Positions 1-7,786 of a stretch of DNA of 64,000 nt are shown here, piece after piece. The DNA is from Clostridia bacterium (GTDB lineage Bacteria > Bacillota > Clostridia > Lachnospirales > Lachnospiraceae). Numbering within the stretch: position 1 is the first letter of the stretch; each line of letters begins with the position of its first letter. The notes beneath the pieces were generated by a model. The model made no database searches. It was not told where the DNA came from and worked only from the letters and a program-made list of their open reading frames with translations. A program made the position numbers and the translations under genes. The stretch lies in assembly GCA_003249225.1 (NCBI GenBank), contig QKJQ01000022.1:90121-154120 (forward strand), written 5' to 3'.

Positions 1-158
1 CCTTTCTCGTTAAAATCATGAATCTGACGGATCAGTTTTTCCTTCGTTAATGTATCATTCAGGAACCAGAATGGGATTGGTGTATATTCTCTCTGCGGAT
101 TCAGAAAGCCTTCCATGAATCGCTTCTGCCCCTCGTTTTTATTTATCGTTTTTTCCAT
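1..158 (-). CDS. N-terminus of a GH106-like glycoside hydrolase (partial, runs off window)
   Basis: Reading the minus strand from the ATG at 158 gives about 52 residues with no stop before the window edge. A GGAGAAG ribosome binding site lies a few bases before the ATG. The peptide contains PIPFWFLNDTLTKEKLIRQI, which resembles the opening PFWFWNxxLTxEEL..QI segment of large clostridial glycoside hydrolases of the alpha-L-rhamnosidase (GH106-like) type. The family call rests on this short N-terminal motif only, so substrate and length are unknown. Not in the ORF track because it is truncated. Confidence 0.5.
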   Translation of the reverse strand, partial: MEKTINKNEGQKRFMEGFLNPQREYTPIPFWFLNDTLTKEKLIRQIHDFNEK

Positions 159-286
159 TGCTTCTTCTCCTTACTCTGTTGTCAGGGTTATAACGTTCTG
201 TTTTACATTTTACCCTGTTTTTCTATGAAAATCTATAATCTTTTTCTTGCCAGATCAATGATATCACATAGAACTGCAAGGAAAAG

Positions 287-325
287 ACACCGCCGGACAG
301 GAGAAACTCCTAAGTCCGGCGGCGC
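287..325 (-). terminator. Intrinsic terminator after the PatB-like gene
   Basis: CCGCCGGAC (290-298) and GTCCGGCGG (314-322) form a GC-rich stem extended by AGGAG/CTCCT. On the minus strand the stem is followed by TGTCTTTTCC. It lies 40 bp after the stop of the 367-1578 gene and separates it from the glycoside hydrolase gene. Confidence 0.8.
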
Positions 326-366
326 TATGATAAAAAAACAATAATGGGTAGGCAGCTGAAATGGTT

Positions 367-1578
367 CTATTCTGTTACATCACTGTTAAATACGTACTTC
401 CTGAGCCGATCCAATGCTTCTTTCAGCAAAGAGTAGGGCAAAGCCAGATTCATCCGTATGGTATCCGGCTTATTGAACGGCCTTCCATCCTGCCATATTA
501 CTCCTACCGCTATACCGCCGCGGATAAGATCATCAAGTTCTTTATTATTCTTCCGGCACCAAGCTGCACAATTCAAATACAGCATGTATGTTCCTTGTGG
601 TTTAAAAAGCGTGATTCCTTCAAAATTCTCTTGGATAAAGTCATAGGCATACGTAACATTACCGGACAGGACCTCGCATAATTCATCAACCCACTGAGCA
701 CCTTCATCTGAATAGGCACCGATCAGCGCATGAACCGAAAGAACATTATGCATATTATAGTGTGTCAGGGAGGCTTGCTTGGCAAACCGGTCTCGTAGAT
801 AGGTATTGTATATAATATGATAGGAACCGACAAGTCCTGCAAGATTAAAGGTCTTTGTTGGTGCGTAAATTGCTATGGTACGGTTCTTGGCATCTTCTGA
901 TATCTGCTGTGTTGGTATATGACGGTTGCCAAACAAGGTGAGATCAGCCCAGATCTCATCCGAAACAACGATACAGTCTGTTTCCTTGTATACTTCCATT
1001 GCTTTTTCTATCTCCCAGCGTTCCCAGACACGTCCGGCCGGGTTGTGAGGGGAGCAAAAAACCGCTGCGTGAATATGGTTCTCAAGAATCTTCTTTTTCA
1101 TATCTTCATAGTCCATACGCCATACACCATTCTCATCCTGAATCAGATCGCTGAGAATTATCGTGTAGCCATTGTTCTTTAATGTCATGGTAAATCCAAC
1201 ATAAGTCGGTGCATGCAAAAGTATGGCATCACCCTTTGAACAAAAGGCATCAAGTGCAGAAGTAACACCGCCAAGCACTCCATTTTCATATCCGATGGCT
1301 TCTTTCGTCAGATTTTTCACACCAAACCGATTCTTATGCCAGTTTATAACCGCATTGTAATAGGCATCGGATAGCAAAAAATATCCAAACAACGGATGAG
1401 CCAGCCGATCCGTAATTGCCTCTATAACACACGGGGCTGTTGCAAAATTCATATCTGCGACCCACATAGGTATCTTGCTGAAGCCATCCCTGATTTTTGC
1501 ATCCTTGAACGGTATCACATCAACTGCCAGAGAATCTTTTCCTTCTCTGTCCGTAATCGTTGTAAAATCGTATTTCAA
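367..1578 (-). CDS. patB: PatB/MalY-type PLP-dependent cystathionine beta-lyase / aminotransferase
   Basis: A 403-residue fold-type I PLP enzyme of the MalY/PatB family, which typically cleaves C-S bonds in cystathionine or cysteine to give pyruvate, ammonia and a thiol. Seen: the N-terminal PMWVADMNF signature, GYENGVLGG, the SPHNPAGRVW segment and the PLP lysine in APTKTFNLAG. The ORF track starts at 1608, but a TTG at 1578 sits five bases after AAGGAG and gives the usual family N-terminus (KYDFTT), so I start there. It follows ridA by about 70 bp on the same strand. RidA proteins clear the reactive enamine made by such lyases, so the pair makes metabolic sense. Exact substrate cannot be read from sequence. 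Confidence 0.9.
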   Translation of the reverse strand: MKYDFTTITDREGKDSLAVDVIPFKDAKIRDGFSKIPMWVADMNFATAPCVIEAITDRLAHPLFGYFLLSDAYYNAVINWHKNRFGVKNLTKEAIGYENGVLGGVTSALDAFCSKGDAILLHAPTYVGFTMTLKNNGYTIILSDLIQDENGVWRMDYEDMKKKILENHIHAAVFCSPHNPAGRVWERWEIEKAMEVYKETDCIVVSDEIWADLTLFGNRHIPTQQISEDAKNRTIAIYAPTKTFNLAGLVGSYHIIYNTYLRDRFAKQASLTHYNMHNVLSVHALIGAYSDEGAQWVDELCEVLSGNVTYAYDFIQENFEGITLFKPQGTYMLYLNCAAWCRKNNKELDDLIRGGIAVGVIWQDGRPFNKPDTIRMNLALPYSLLKEALDRLRKYVFNSDVTE

Positions 1579-1647
1579 AGTACACTCCTTCTCTGCCTGC
1601 AGATACAACCATTTTTAGAATTACGTTGGTCTGCAGTTCCATTACTA

Positions 1648-2031
1648 CTAGACAACAGCAATTGCTTCGATTTCAACAAGTGCGTCTTTGGGAAGCTTTG
1701 CTACCTCAACGGCAGATCTTGCCGGAAATGGATTCTCAAAATATGTCATATATACTTCATTCATTGCTGAAAAATTCTTAATATCGCTTAAGAAGACTGT
1801 TGTTTTTACAACATCTGATAAGGATGCTCCCTGCTCTTCCAGAATTGCTTTCAGGTTTTCCAGCGACTGCTTTGTCTGGCTGGTAATATCGTCACCCGCA
1901 AAACTGCCGGTAGCCGGATCAATTGGAAGCTGCCCTGACATAAAAAGCATGGTTTGGCCCTTTGCCTCCACACCCTGTGAATAAGGTCCGATTGCTGACG
2001 GTGCCTTTGCTGTATTGATCTGTTTTTTCAT
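1648..2031 (-). CDS. ridA: RidA family enamine/imine deaminase
   Basis: A 127-residue protein matching the whole RidA (YjgF/YER057c) family, which hydrolyses reactive enamines such as 2-aminoacrylate released by PLP enzymes. Seen: N-terminal APSAIGPYSQG, the FMSGQLPIDP segment, the conserved arginine in FPARSAVEVAKLP and the closing VEIEAIAV. The ORF opens at 2097, but the family start is the ATG at 2031, preceded by GAGG. It lies upstream of the PatB-like gene on the same strand and they are probably co-transcribed. Confidence 0.95.
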   Translation of the reverse strand: MKKQINTAKAPSAIGPYSQGVEAKGQTMLFMSGQLPIDPATGSFAGDDITSQTKQSLENLKAILEEQGASLSDVVKTTVFLSDIKNFSAMNEVYMTYFENPFPARSAVEVAKLPKDALVEIEAIAVV

Positions 2032-2123
2032 ATGTACCTCTTTCCGGATGAAGTTACTCCCCTTCATCCTATCCTCATTTCGGCCGCTTAGTTTCAACGC
2101 CCGTTATAACTACTATACCAGAT

Positions 2124-2322
2124 GATATGATACCAGGGTCATAAGGTCATGTGATTCATGCTTTTATGAATAAGCATGACTTTGGAACCCGCAAAACATG
2201 AGAAAGTAGCCATGGAATGGCGAATTTCGAGTGTTTTTAGGATTGTGAGAGCACATAGTGCGTAACAATCCGTACATATCAGGGGGCAAAATACCTGTTG
2301 AGCCCAACATCATGATATTGGA
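2124..2322. repeat. Long copy of an intergenic palindromic element (copy A)
   Basis: The block starts ATGATACCAGGGTCA and ends with a sequence whose reverse complement reads ATGATGTTGGGCTCA, so it has imperfect terminal inverted repeats. Inside, GTCATG..ATTCAT and ATGAAT..CATGAC form a hairpin at 2146-2180. The same core occurs at 34351 and 44106. In this copy about 110 bp is present between GGAACCC (2184-2190) and CCCAACATCAT (2303-2313), including a second hairpin GGATTGT/ACAATCC (2240-2271). No ORF of note. It fills the 438 bp gap between ridA and the HisC-like gene. Confidence 0.75.
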
Positions 2323-2469
2323 TCAAATCTCCCGGCTGCTCCTGCAGACGTAAATCACATTACATTTAACTCTGATATCCATAAATAGTACCATGGTAAA
2401 ATGTGGTTGTCAAAAACAATTCCACACTGTAAGCAACTGTTTTTGAAAACACATGCTGCGCGGCATTCC

Positions 2470-3549
2470 TTATTGCGCCATAATCTCACCAAGACATCCT
2501 ATGAACTCCCTGCACTGCTCCATGGTACCGACCGATACACGGTTCAATTCAAAGGCACCGATCAGGATTCCTTTGTTAATGCATTCCAGGTAAATGTCTG
2601 TCGGGTCCTTGTGTGCATCAAAATAAATAAAATTCGACTGGGAATCATAAACAACACAGCCAAGTTTCTTCATCTCCTCCATCAGATAACTGCGGCAGAT
2701 GTCATTGTTTTCCCTCACGTAGTCACCATGTGCTTCATCATGAAGTGCTTCGATGGCTGCTGCCTGTGCCATACGGGACAGATTCCACGCAGAGGAACAC
2801 TTTCCGACTTCTGCAATGATTTCTGGCTGAGCTAATGCGTAGCCAACGCGAACACCGGCCATTCCATAAAATTTTGAAAACGTCCTCATGATAACGATCG
2901 GCTGTTCTGGTCTTGCTTTCATAGCATCAAGCATGCTGACACAATCCTCTGCTTTTGCAAATTCTATGTATGCTTCGTCCATGACCACAACAATATGATC
3001 CGGTACCTTAGAAAGGAATGAAAGAAGCGCCTGTTCACCAACATAGGTACCAGTCGGATTGTTCGGATTGCACACAACGATCATCTTCGTCTTATCTGTA
3101 ATTCCGGCAAGAATTCCTTCCAGGTTATAGGACAGGTCCTCTTTTAAAGGGATGATTACAGGGGTTGCCCCATTTACATATGCCATGTCAAGAAATGCTC
3201 CAAAGGTCGGCATACAAAAAAGCACCTCATCCTTATCTTCTAAAAATGCTGCTCCCAGCATATCGATGATTGCGCTGGAGCCGGAAGCTGTAAGAACGCT
3301 GGAAAACGGTACATCAAAATACTCTGCAATCGCATTCTTCAGGTCTTTTGCCATAAAGTCAGGGTAGTAAAATGACTGGTCTGCAGCACATTTTAATGCT
3401 TCAAGTGCTTTTGGCGACATACCAAATACATTCTCATTAAATCCCATACGTGATAACTTGCTAAAATCAACCCCAACTGCTTTTCTGCTTGCACGGATTG
3501 TTTCCGGCTTCTCCCTGAATGCTCTGCATAATAATTTTTTTGCGTCCAT
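2470..3549 (-). CDS. HisC-like class I/II aminotransferase
   Basis: A 359-residue PLP-dependent aminotransferase of the histidinol-phosphate aminotransferase type. Seen: GFNENVFGMSPKA near the N-terminus, NPNNPTGTYV, the DEAYIEFA segment and the PLP lysine in RTFSKFYGMAGVRVGYA. The ORF opens at 3591; the ATG at 3549 follows a perfect AAGGAGG at five-base spacing and is preferred. No other histidine biosynthesis gene is nearby, and the gene lies downstream of a 2-hydroxyacid dehydrogenase, so it more likely transaminates an aromatic or other 2-oxo acid than serves histidine synthesis. That last point is inference. Confidence 0.85.
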   Translation of the reverse strand: MDAKKLLCRAFREKPETIRASRKAVGVDFSKLSRMGFNENVFGMSPKALEALKCAADQSFYYPDFMAKDLKNAIAEYFDVPFSSVLTASGSSAIIDMLGAAFLEDKDEVLFCMPTFGAFLDMAYVNGATPVIIPLKEDLSYNLEGILAGITDKTKMIVVCNPNNPTGTYVGEQALLSFLSKVPDHIVVVMDEAYIEFAKAEDCVSMLDAMKARPEQPIVIMRTFSKFYGMAGVRVGYALAQPEIIAEVGKCSSAWNLSRMAQAAAIEALHDEAHGDYVRENNDICRSYLMEEMKKLGCVVYDSQSNFIYFDAHKDPTDIYLECINKGILIGAFELNRVSVGTMEQCREFIGCLGEIMAQ

Positions 3550-3638
3550 ACTCTCCTCCTTGTTTTGTAAACCTGTTTTGTATTCATTCATTATGATACG
3601 TTCCGATAAGAAAAACAGCAGTATTCTTTCTGTTTTTC

Positions 3639-3700
3639 CTTTATGCTTTCCTTGATGCTTTCCTTGATACTTTCCTTTGATGCTTTCCTTTGATGCTTTT
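3639..3700. repeat. Short tandem repeat of CTTTCCTTGATG type
   Basis: About four imperfect units of 14-15 bp of the type GCTTTCCTTTGAT lie between the dehydrogenase and the aminotransferase. No function seen; unit number could vary between strains. Confidence 0.6.
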
Positions 3701-3752
3701 CACTGTCTTGCTTTATTGTCTGCCATTAATCCTGCGCCGCTTTTAGATTTTA

Positions 3753-4766
3753 TCAGATACTGATCACACTCGTTGGATGTCCGTCCATCCAGTTCAAAAA
3801 GTTTTCTGCTGCTAATTGCACGCTTCGGATTCTGGCTTCAACCGGCAACCAGGCAATGTGTTCGGTGATTCTTGTATTCTTACATTTCATAAGTTCACAC
3901 GGTTCTTTTATTGGTTCGTTCGCAACAACATCCAGTCCCGCCGCATAGATTTTCCCGCTGTTCAGTGCTTCGATCAGGGCAGGTTCTTCAATGATATCTC
4001 CTCTGGCTGTATTCAGCAGAATAACACCGTCTTTCATTTTCTGTATGGTTTGTCGGTTGATCAGCTGATGTGTCTGTGGTGTATAGGGACAATGAATGGA
4101 AATCACATCACTTCGTTCCAGCAGTTCATCCAGTGTTACCTGCTCGATGAAGTCATATTTACTGTCTGTCTTTTTCGTCCTGCTGTTCGCAAGAATTTTC
4201 ATTCCAAATCCAGCCGCCATTCCAGCCGTCTGATAGCCGATGCTTCCAAGTCCGATAATCCCCATGGTCTTTCCATACAGTTCGATCTGTCTCGAAAAGA
4301 TACGCATCATACGATTGCTCTCAGGTTCCAACCATTTTTTATTCTTGTAATAATCATCGTGCAGTCCTATGTTATGACAGATATCCAGTAAAAGTGCCAT
4401 GGTATATTGCGCAATCGTAACATCGCCATATACCGTATTGGTCACAGTTACACCGTGCTTTTGGCAGGCTTCTTTGTCAATTGTCCCATATCCATGTGCT
4501 GATGTTGCAATGTATTTTAGCTTCGGATGATTTGATAAAAATTCTTCCGATATCAGTCCATCTGTGATCCATGCACCGATAAATGCGTCTTCATCCTGCA
4601 ATGTCGCATGCAGTCTTCTGGATGCCGGAAAATCATAGAAACATAATTCATCAATGCCGGGCCTTCCAAGAAGACATTCCCGCCATAAATTCTGAAAGAA
4701 CTCACTGTTGTATTTCTCACCATATACATCCGACATTGTTGTCGTATTTACTAACCCTATTTTCAT
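3753..4766 (-). CDS. D-isomer-specific 2-hydroxyacid dehydrogenase family protein
   Basis: A 337-residue NAD-dependent oxidoreductase that would reduce a 2-oxo acid to the D-hydroxy acid or the reverse. Seen: the nucleotide-binding GLGSIGYQTAG motif, NTARGDIIEEPAL with the catalytic arginine, the glutamate in DVVANEPI and the histidine in ITEHIAWLP. The ORF runs back to 4823 with a GTG; the ATG at 4766 with a GAGG before it gives the family start (MKIGLVN). It has a consensus promoter and an early terminator in its leader (separate entries). It is followed by the HisC-like aminotransferase, suggesting a 2-oxo/amino/hydroxy acid pathway. Confidence 0.9.
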   Translation of the reverse strand: MKIGLVNTTTMSDVYGEKYNSEFFQNLWRECLLGRPGIDELCFYDFPASRRLHATLQDEDAFIGAWITDGLISEEFLSNHPKLKYIATSAHGYGTIDKEACQKHGVTVTNTVYGDVTIAQYTMALLLDICHNIGLHDDYYKNKKWLEPESNRMMRIFSRQIELYGKTMGIIGLGSIGYQTAGMAAGFGMKILANSRTKKTDSKYDFIEQVTLDELLERSDVISIHCPYTPQTHQLINRQTIQKMKDGVILLNTARGDIIEEPALIEALNSGKIYAAGLDVVANEPIKEPCELMKCKNTRITEHIAWLPVEARIRSVQLAAENFLNWMDGHPTSVISI

Positions 4767-4784
4767 AGTATCCTCATTCCCGGG

Positions 4785-4823
4785 AAAAGAAAAAGTGCTT
4801 CGCTCATTCTCTGAACGAAACAC
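4785..4823 (-). terminator. Terminator-like hairpin in the leader of the 2-hydroxyacid dehydrogenase
   Basis: On the minus strand GTGTTTCGTTC pairs with GAGCGAAGCAC and is followed by TTTTTCTTTT, a textbook intrinsic terminator placed between the promoter and the start codon. AACGAA just upstream could pair with TTCGTT of the left arm and so compete with the terminator. This is the arrangement of an attenuator; the signal sensed is unknown. Confidence 0.6.
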
Positions 4824-4848
4824 CTTTGTTCGTTATTCCATAAGCGTA

Positions 4849-4876
4849 ATTATATTGTAAAAAATTTTAATGTCAA
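4849..4876 (-). promoter_or_regulatory. Consensus sigma-A promoter for the 2-hydroxyacid dehydrogenase gene
   Basis: Minus strand TTGACA, 16 bp, TATAAT. Both hexamers are perfect. The start point would fall near 4842, giving a leader of about 75 nt that contains the hairpin at 4795-4823. The rest of the gap up to 5425 is T-rich, with no ORF that has a ribosome binding site. Confidence 0.85.
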
Positions 4877-5321
4877 TAATATTTTATCAGTCTTAAGATT
4901 CTTTTTACATACCTGACAATACGTATAGAAGTCCCTGAGCTTTATTCTATTGTCTTTAAGTTTTTGATAAATAATTCTTATTTTACTCAGTTAATCCAGT
5001 TCCACCAATTCCAACGCATACGAACCATCCGTCCTCCCTGTGAATTCTGCACAGGATATGAAGCAGCGAAAGCGCAAAGATCAGCATGCCGCTACAGAAA
5101 AGTCAAAGCATTGTTATAACAGTGTATTACTTTTGGGGGCATTTTATCTTTTTTTCATATATTTTCATTCATATTCATTTTATTTCATTTTGTTTTTTAT
5201 CTTTTTTTGAAGACAAGAGTTCTTTTTAATCAGCAAAACAAAGCTGGTTATTACATTTTCTACGGATGCCTTTGCCTTCATTTTCATTCATTTTCATGTT
5301 TGAAGGCTTATGCTATTCTGT

Positions 5322-5400
5322 CCTTTTTATTGTTCTTTTATTGTTCTTTTTATTGTTCTATTTATTGTTCTATTTATTGTTCTATTTATTGTTCTTTTTA
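5322..5400. repeat. Tandem TATTGTTCTATT minisatellite
   Basis: At least six units of about 12 bp (ATTGTTCTATTT type) in a row just before the end of the HAD gene. ORFs in the track here are low-complexity Phe/Leu/Cys/Tyr translations and are not believed. Confidence 0.8.
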
Positions 5401-5425
5401 ATAAGTATTAATATTACACTGGGAT

Positions 5426-6316
5426 CTATAATGGGTTGTCGACTGTTTGCTGCTCGAGCTGCGATTGATGTTTTCGTGTTAAGGTTTCAACCGCTGCCAT
5501 TTTTCGCAGTACATCCCGTACAATACTGTCGAGTTCTTTGCCTTCCCGGTAATCCGCTTCTGTAATAAAATCGACTCTGTTATGGAGGAGAAGTTCCTGA
5601 ACTTTCTCTCTTTTTCCTTCTGCATGAACGGCAACAGAGAAACCTCCATTTGCTTTGACCAACTTCATACAGGGTACATCCGTAAGTCCGTCACCAATGT
5701 AGATCATGTTGCGAAAGGGTATCGGCCGTTGATCTTCCGGTGTATAATGATTTAGGTCGGCATCGTTCGAAATGTCGAGAACACCCTTGTTGATTCGAAA
5801 CAGGAACTGTGTCTTTGTTGTATAATTCACAACATTCTTGGGCCAACAGGCTACATCATTTTCGTCATAAAGGAATTCACAAGCAAAGACTTCTTTAAAA
5901 TTGTCAAAGATGCTGGAGCCTTCGATGATTTCACGTAACCCGGAGGATATAATATAATGTTCAACGGTGATGCCGAGGCTTTCTCCGAACTGATTGATTT
6001 CAGAGAACCACGCTTCAACCCCGGGATATAATTGCAGGTCCTTGCCAAGCTTAACAAATTCCTGTCTTCGGATGCTGATTTTGGCGGCATGTGCTTTTTC
6101 CAGCATGACTCTCATATAGGCAAGGATCTTATCCATCTTTTTGTCATCTGTCAGGTTATCCGCTTCTGTCCAGAATTTTTCAGGAGTCATCCCGACATTG
6201 GGAATAAAGGTATACTCCTGCATGTCTTTTGTGCATAGTGTCTTGTCAAAATCATACATCATCGCAATGACCGGTGCTTTCTCTTTCATCGCGATGACCG
6301 CTGCTTTCTCTGTCAT
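5426..6316 (-). CDS. HAD-superfamily phosphatase (phosphoserine-phosphatase-like)
   Basis: A 296-residue haloacid dehalogenase-type phosphohydrolase. Seen: motif I MYDFDKTLC (nucleophile Asp at about residue 22), motif II as IISSG, and motif IV GDGLTD. A GGTGAGG lies seven bases before the ATG at 6316. The first 20 residues contain a near-duplicate (AVIAMKEKA, PVIAMM) from a 24-nt DNA duplication; later Met codons at residues 10 or 19 would also give a complete domain, so the start is uncertain. It is last in line behind the glycosyltransferase, ugd and radical SAM genes. A role in dephosphorylating a lipid or sugar phosphate there is inference. Confidence 0.8.
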   Translation of the reverse strand: MTEKAAVIAMKEKAPVIAMMYDFDKTLCTKDMQEYTFIPNVGMTPEKFWTEADNLTDDKKMDKILAYMRVMLEKAHAAKISIRRQEFVKLGKDLQLYPGVEAWFSEINQFGESLGITVEHYIISSGLREIIEGSSIFDNFKEVFACEFLYDENDVACWPKNVVNYTTKTQFLFRINKGVLDISNDADLNHYTPEDQRPIPFRNMIYIGDGLTDVPCMKLVKANGGFSVAVHAEGKREKVQELLLHNRVDFITEADYREGKELDSIVRDVLRKMAAVETLTRKHQSQLEQQTVDNPL

Positions 6317-6435
6317 CGTATTGCCTCACCTTCTTTCAAAAAAAATCACGCCTCTTTCCTATTCCCATATTATAGCGAATAAGACCAGAAGGCGCAATCT
6401 TTATTACGATAGTACGATGCAAGATTTAATAGTGT

Positions 6436-7731
6436 TTATGTTTCAGGTTCAGCCTTTTGGAGCATTCGTTCTTTCTTCAGATTCACGGCTGTCACTTTAT
6501 AAAAAGGTCGTCTTCCATCAAACAAATGGCAGTGAAGGTAGTACTTTATATCTGCGAACCATAGACGAAAAAGCTCTGAATCGGACTTTGAAGCTGCACT
6601 TGCCTTCCTTTTGTGAAATATAACTTTTAAAGGATGTCGGAGTATATAATTCCCGATTCCAAAAAGCTGTGAAGGATCCATAAAACATTCCCAGTGACAG
6701 CGAAAACACTTCTGTGTCCGATTCCTCTGCTTCATGGTTGTCCCAATTTCGCATCCCAGATCTTCTTCTCCCCGAAATCCACACGGATAGATATGCCCAT
6801 CCAGACTGTTCATGTAAAAGTACCGAATTCCACCAAGGCAGGGAAAGACCAGGGAAGAATCCTTTCCCGCCATTCCATAAAGTGCGGATAAGGGGGTGAA
6901 AATCCGAATTCGCTCCCTATAGATTGGAATAATCTCCAGCAGGGCTTGAAATATCAGCATAAGCTCCCGTCTTGAAAAACTTACGATACTGTCATCCGAT
7001 ATAGCTCCATACGCTGATTCGTTTATGTTCTCGTTGTTCCTGCTCATAGGGTAACATAAATTTGCCATTGTGAATCCCATGTGAATCACCTTTTGAAAAA
7101 AATTATGAAAACCAACCGAAAACTCTTCAAAAAATCTTCCTTCGTCCTCTGTTCCATTTAAAGGCAGAATCGTCGTACCCAGAATGTTACGGTTGATACC
7201 TAGATTTGCAGCAGGATATATGCCATAGGTGTGAAATATCGGCAATGCGTTTTCTATTCCGGCAATGACACCTGGAAGTCCTCGCATCGTCTCATGTGTT
7301 TTTGTATCGGATGAGTCTATGGAGATCCAGAAGTTCCTTATTTTTGTTTCCGCCAGTCTCCTGATAAAAAGCTCTGCTTCTTCCAGCGGGACCGGTTTTC
7401 CATTTCGAGCAAACATGAAACCATTGGTGCCGGAGCGAAGATAGCGAACCCCTTCTTTCCCGGCATAGTCAAGCAGTTCAAAAATTATTTTATGATCAAT
7501 AAAAGGCTCGCCACCAGTAAAGGAGATCGCGGAGAAATTGCTTTTCACGCACTGCTCTATTTGTTTTTTCAGTGTTTCTGTCGGAATTGATGTTCTTTTG
7601 ATTTTTTTTGATGTTCTCATTCCGCATTGCGGGCAGTCCCCGTTGCATTTATTGGTTATCTGAATTACCAACTGCCCCGGTTCACGTCCAGTTACCGTTC
7701 CAATCACTTCCGTCAGCAGATTCTTCCTCAC
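6436..7731 (-). CDS. Radical SAM protein with SPASM-like C-terminal cysteines
   Basis: A 431-residue radical SAM enzyme. Seen: CNGDCPQC (the CxxxCxxC cluster motif, about residues 29-36), the FTGGEP motif that helps bind SAM, and C-terminal cysteines in FPCLGG, IYPCGF and CFRCHWEC that resemble an auxiliary cluster or SPASM region. The ORF extends to 7911 and would overlap ugd. The GTG at 7731 is preferred because GGTAGGGGGGGG lies six bases before it. The ribosome binding site is a run of eight G. Immediately downstream of ugd and a glycosyltransferase, so the substrate may be a glycan, lipid or peptide of the envelope; function unknown. Confidence 0.85.
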   Translation of the reverse strand: MRKNLLTEVIGTVTGREPGQLVIQITNKCNGDCPQCGMRTSKKIKRTSIPTETLKKQIEQCVKSNFSAISFTGGEPFIDHKIIFELLDYAGKEGVRYLRSGTNGFMFARNGKPVPLEEAELFIRRLAETKIRNFWISIDSSDTKTHETMRGLPGVIAGIENALPIFHTYGIYPAANLGINRNILGTTILPLNGTEDEGRFFEEFSVGFHNFFQKVIHMGFTMANLCYPMSRNNENINESAYGAISDDSIVSFSRRELMLIFQALLEIIPIYRERIRIFTPLSALYGMAGKDSSLVFPCLGGIRYFYMNSLDGHIYPCGFRGEEDLGCEIGTTMKQRNRTQKCFRCHWECFMDPSQLFGIGNYILRHPLKVIFHKRKASAASKSDSELFRLWFADIKYYLHCHLFDGRRPFYKVTAVNLKKERMLQKAEPET

Positions 7732-7786
7732 AATAGTCCCCCCCCTACCTACAAGTCTTCCTGCCTGTAAATATGTCTTCCTGATT

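Noticed and set aside
5207-5565. Two overlapping plus-strand ORFs with FYCSIYCS-type repeats
   Set aside because: Translation of the T-rich minisatellite and antisense of the HAD gene end.
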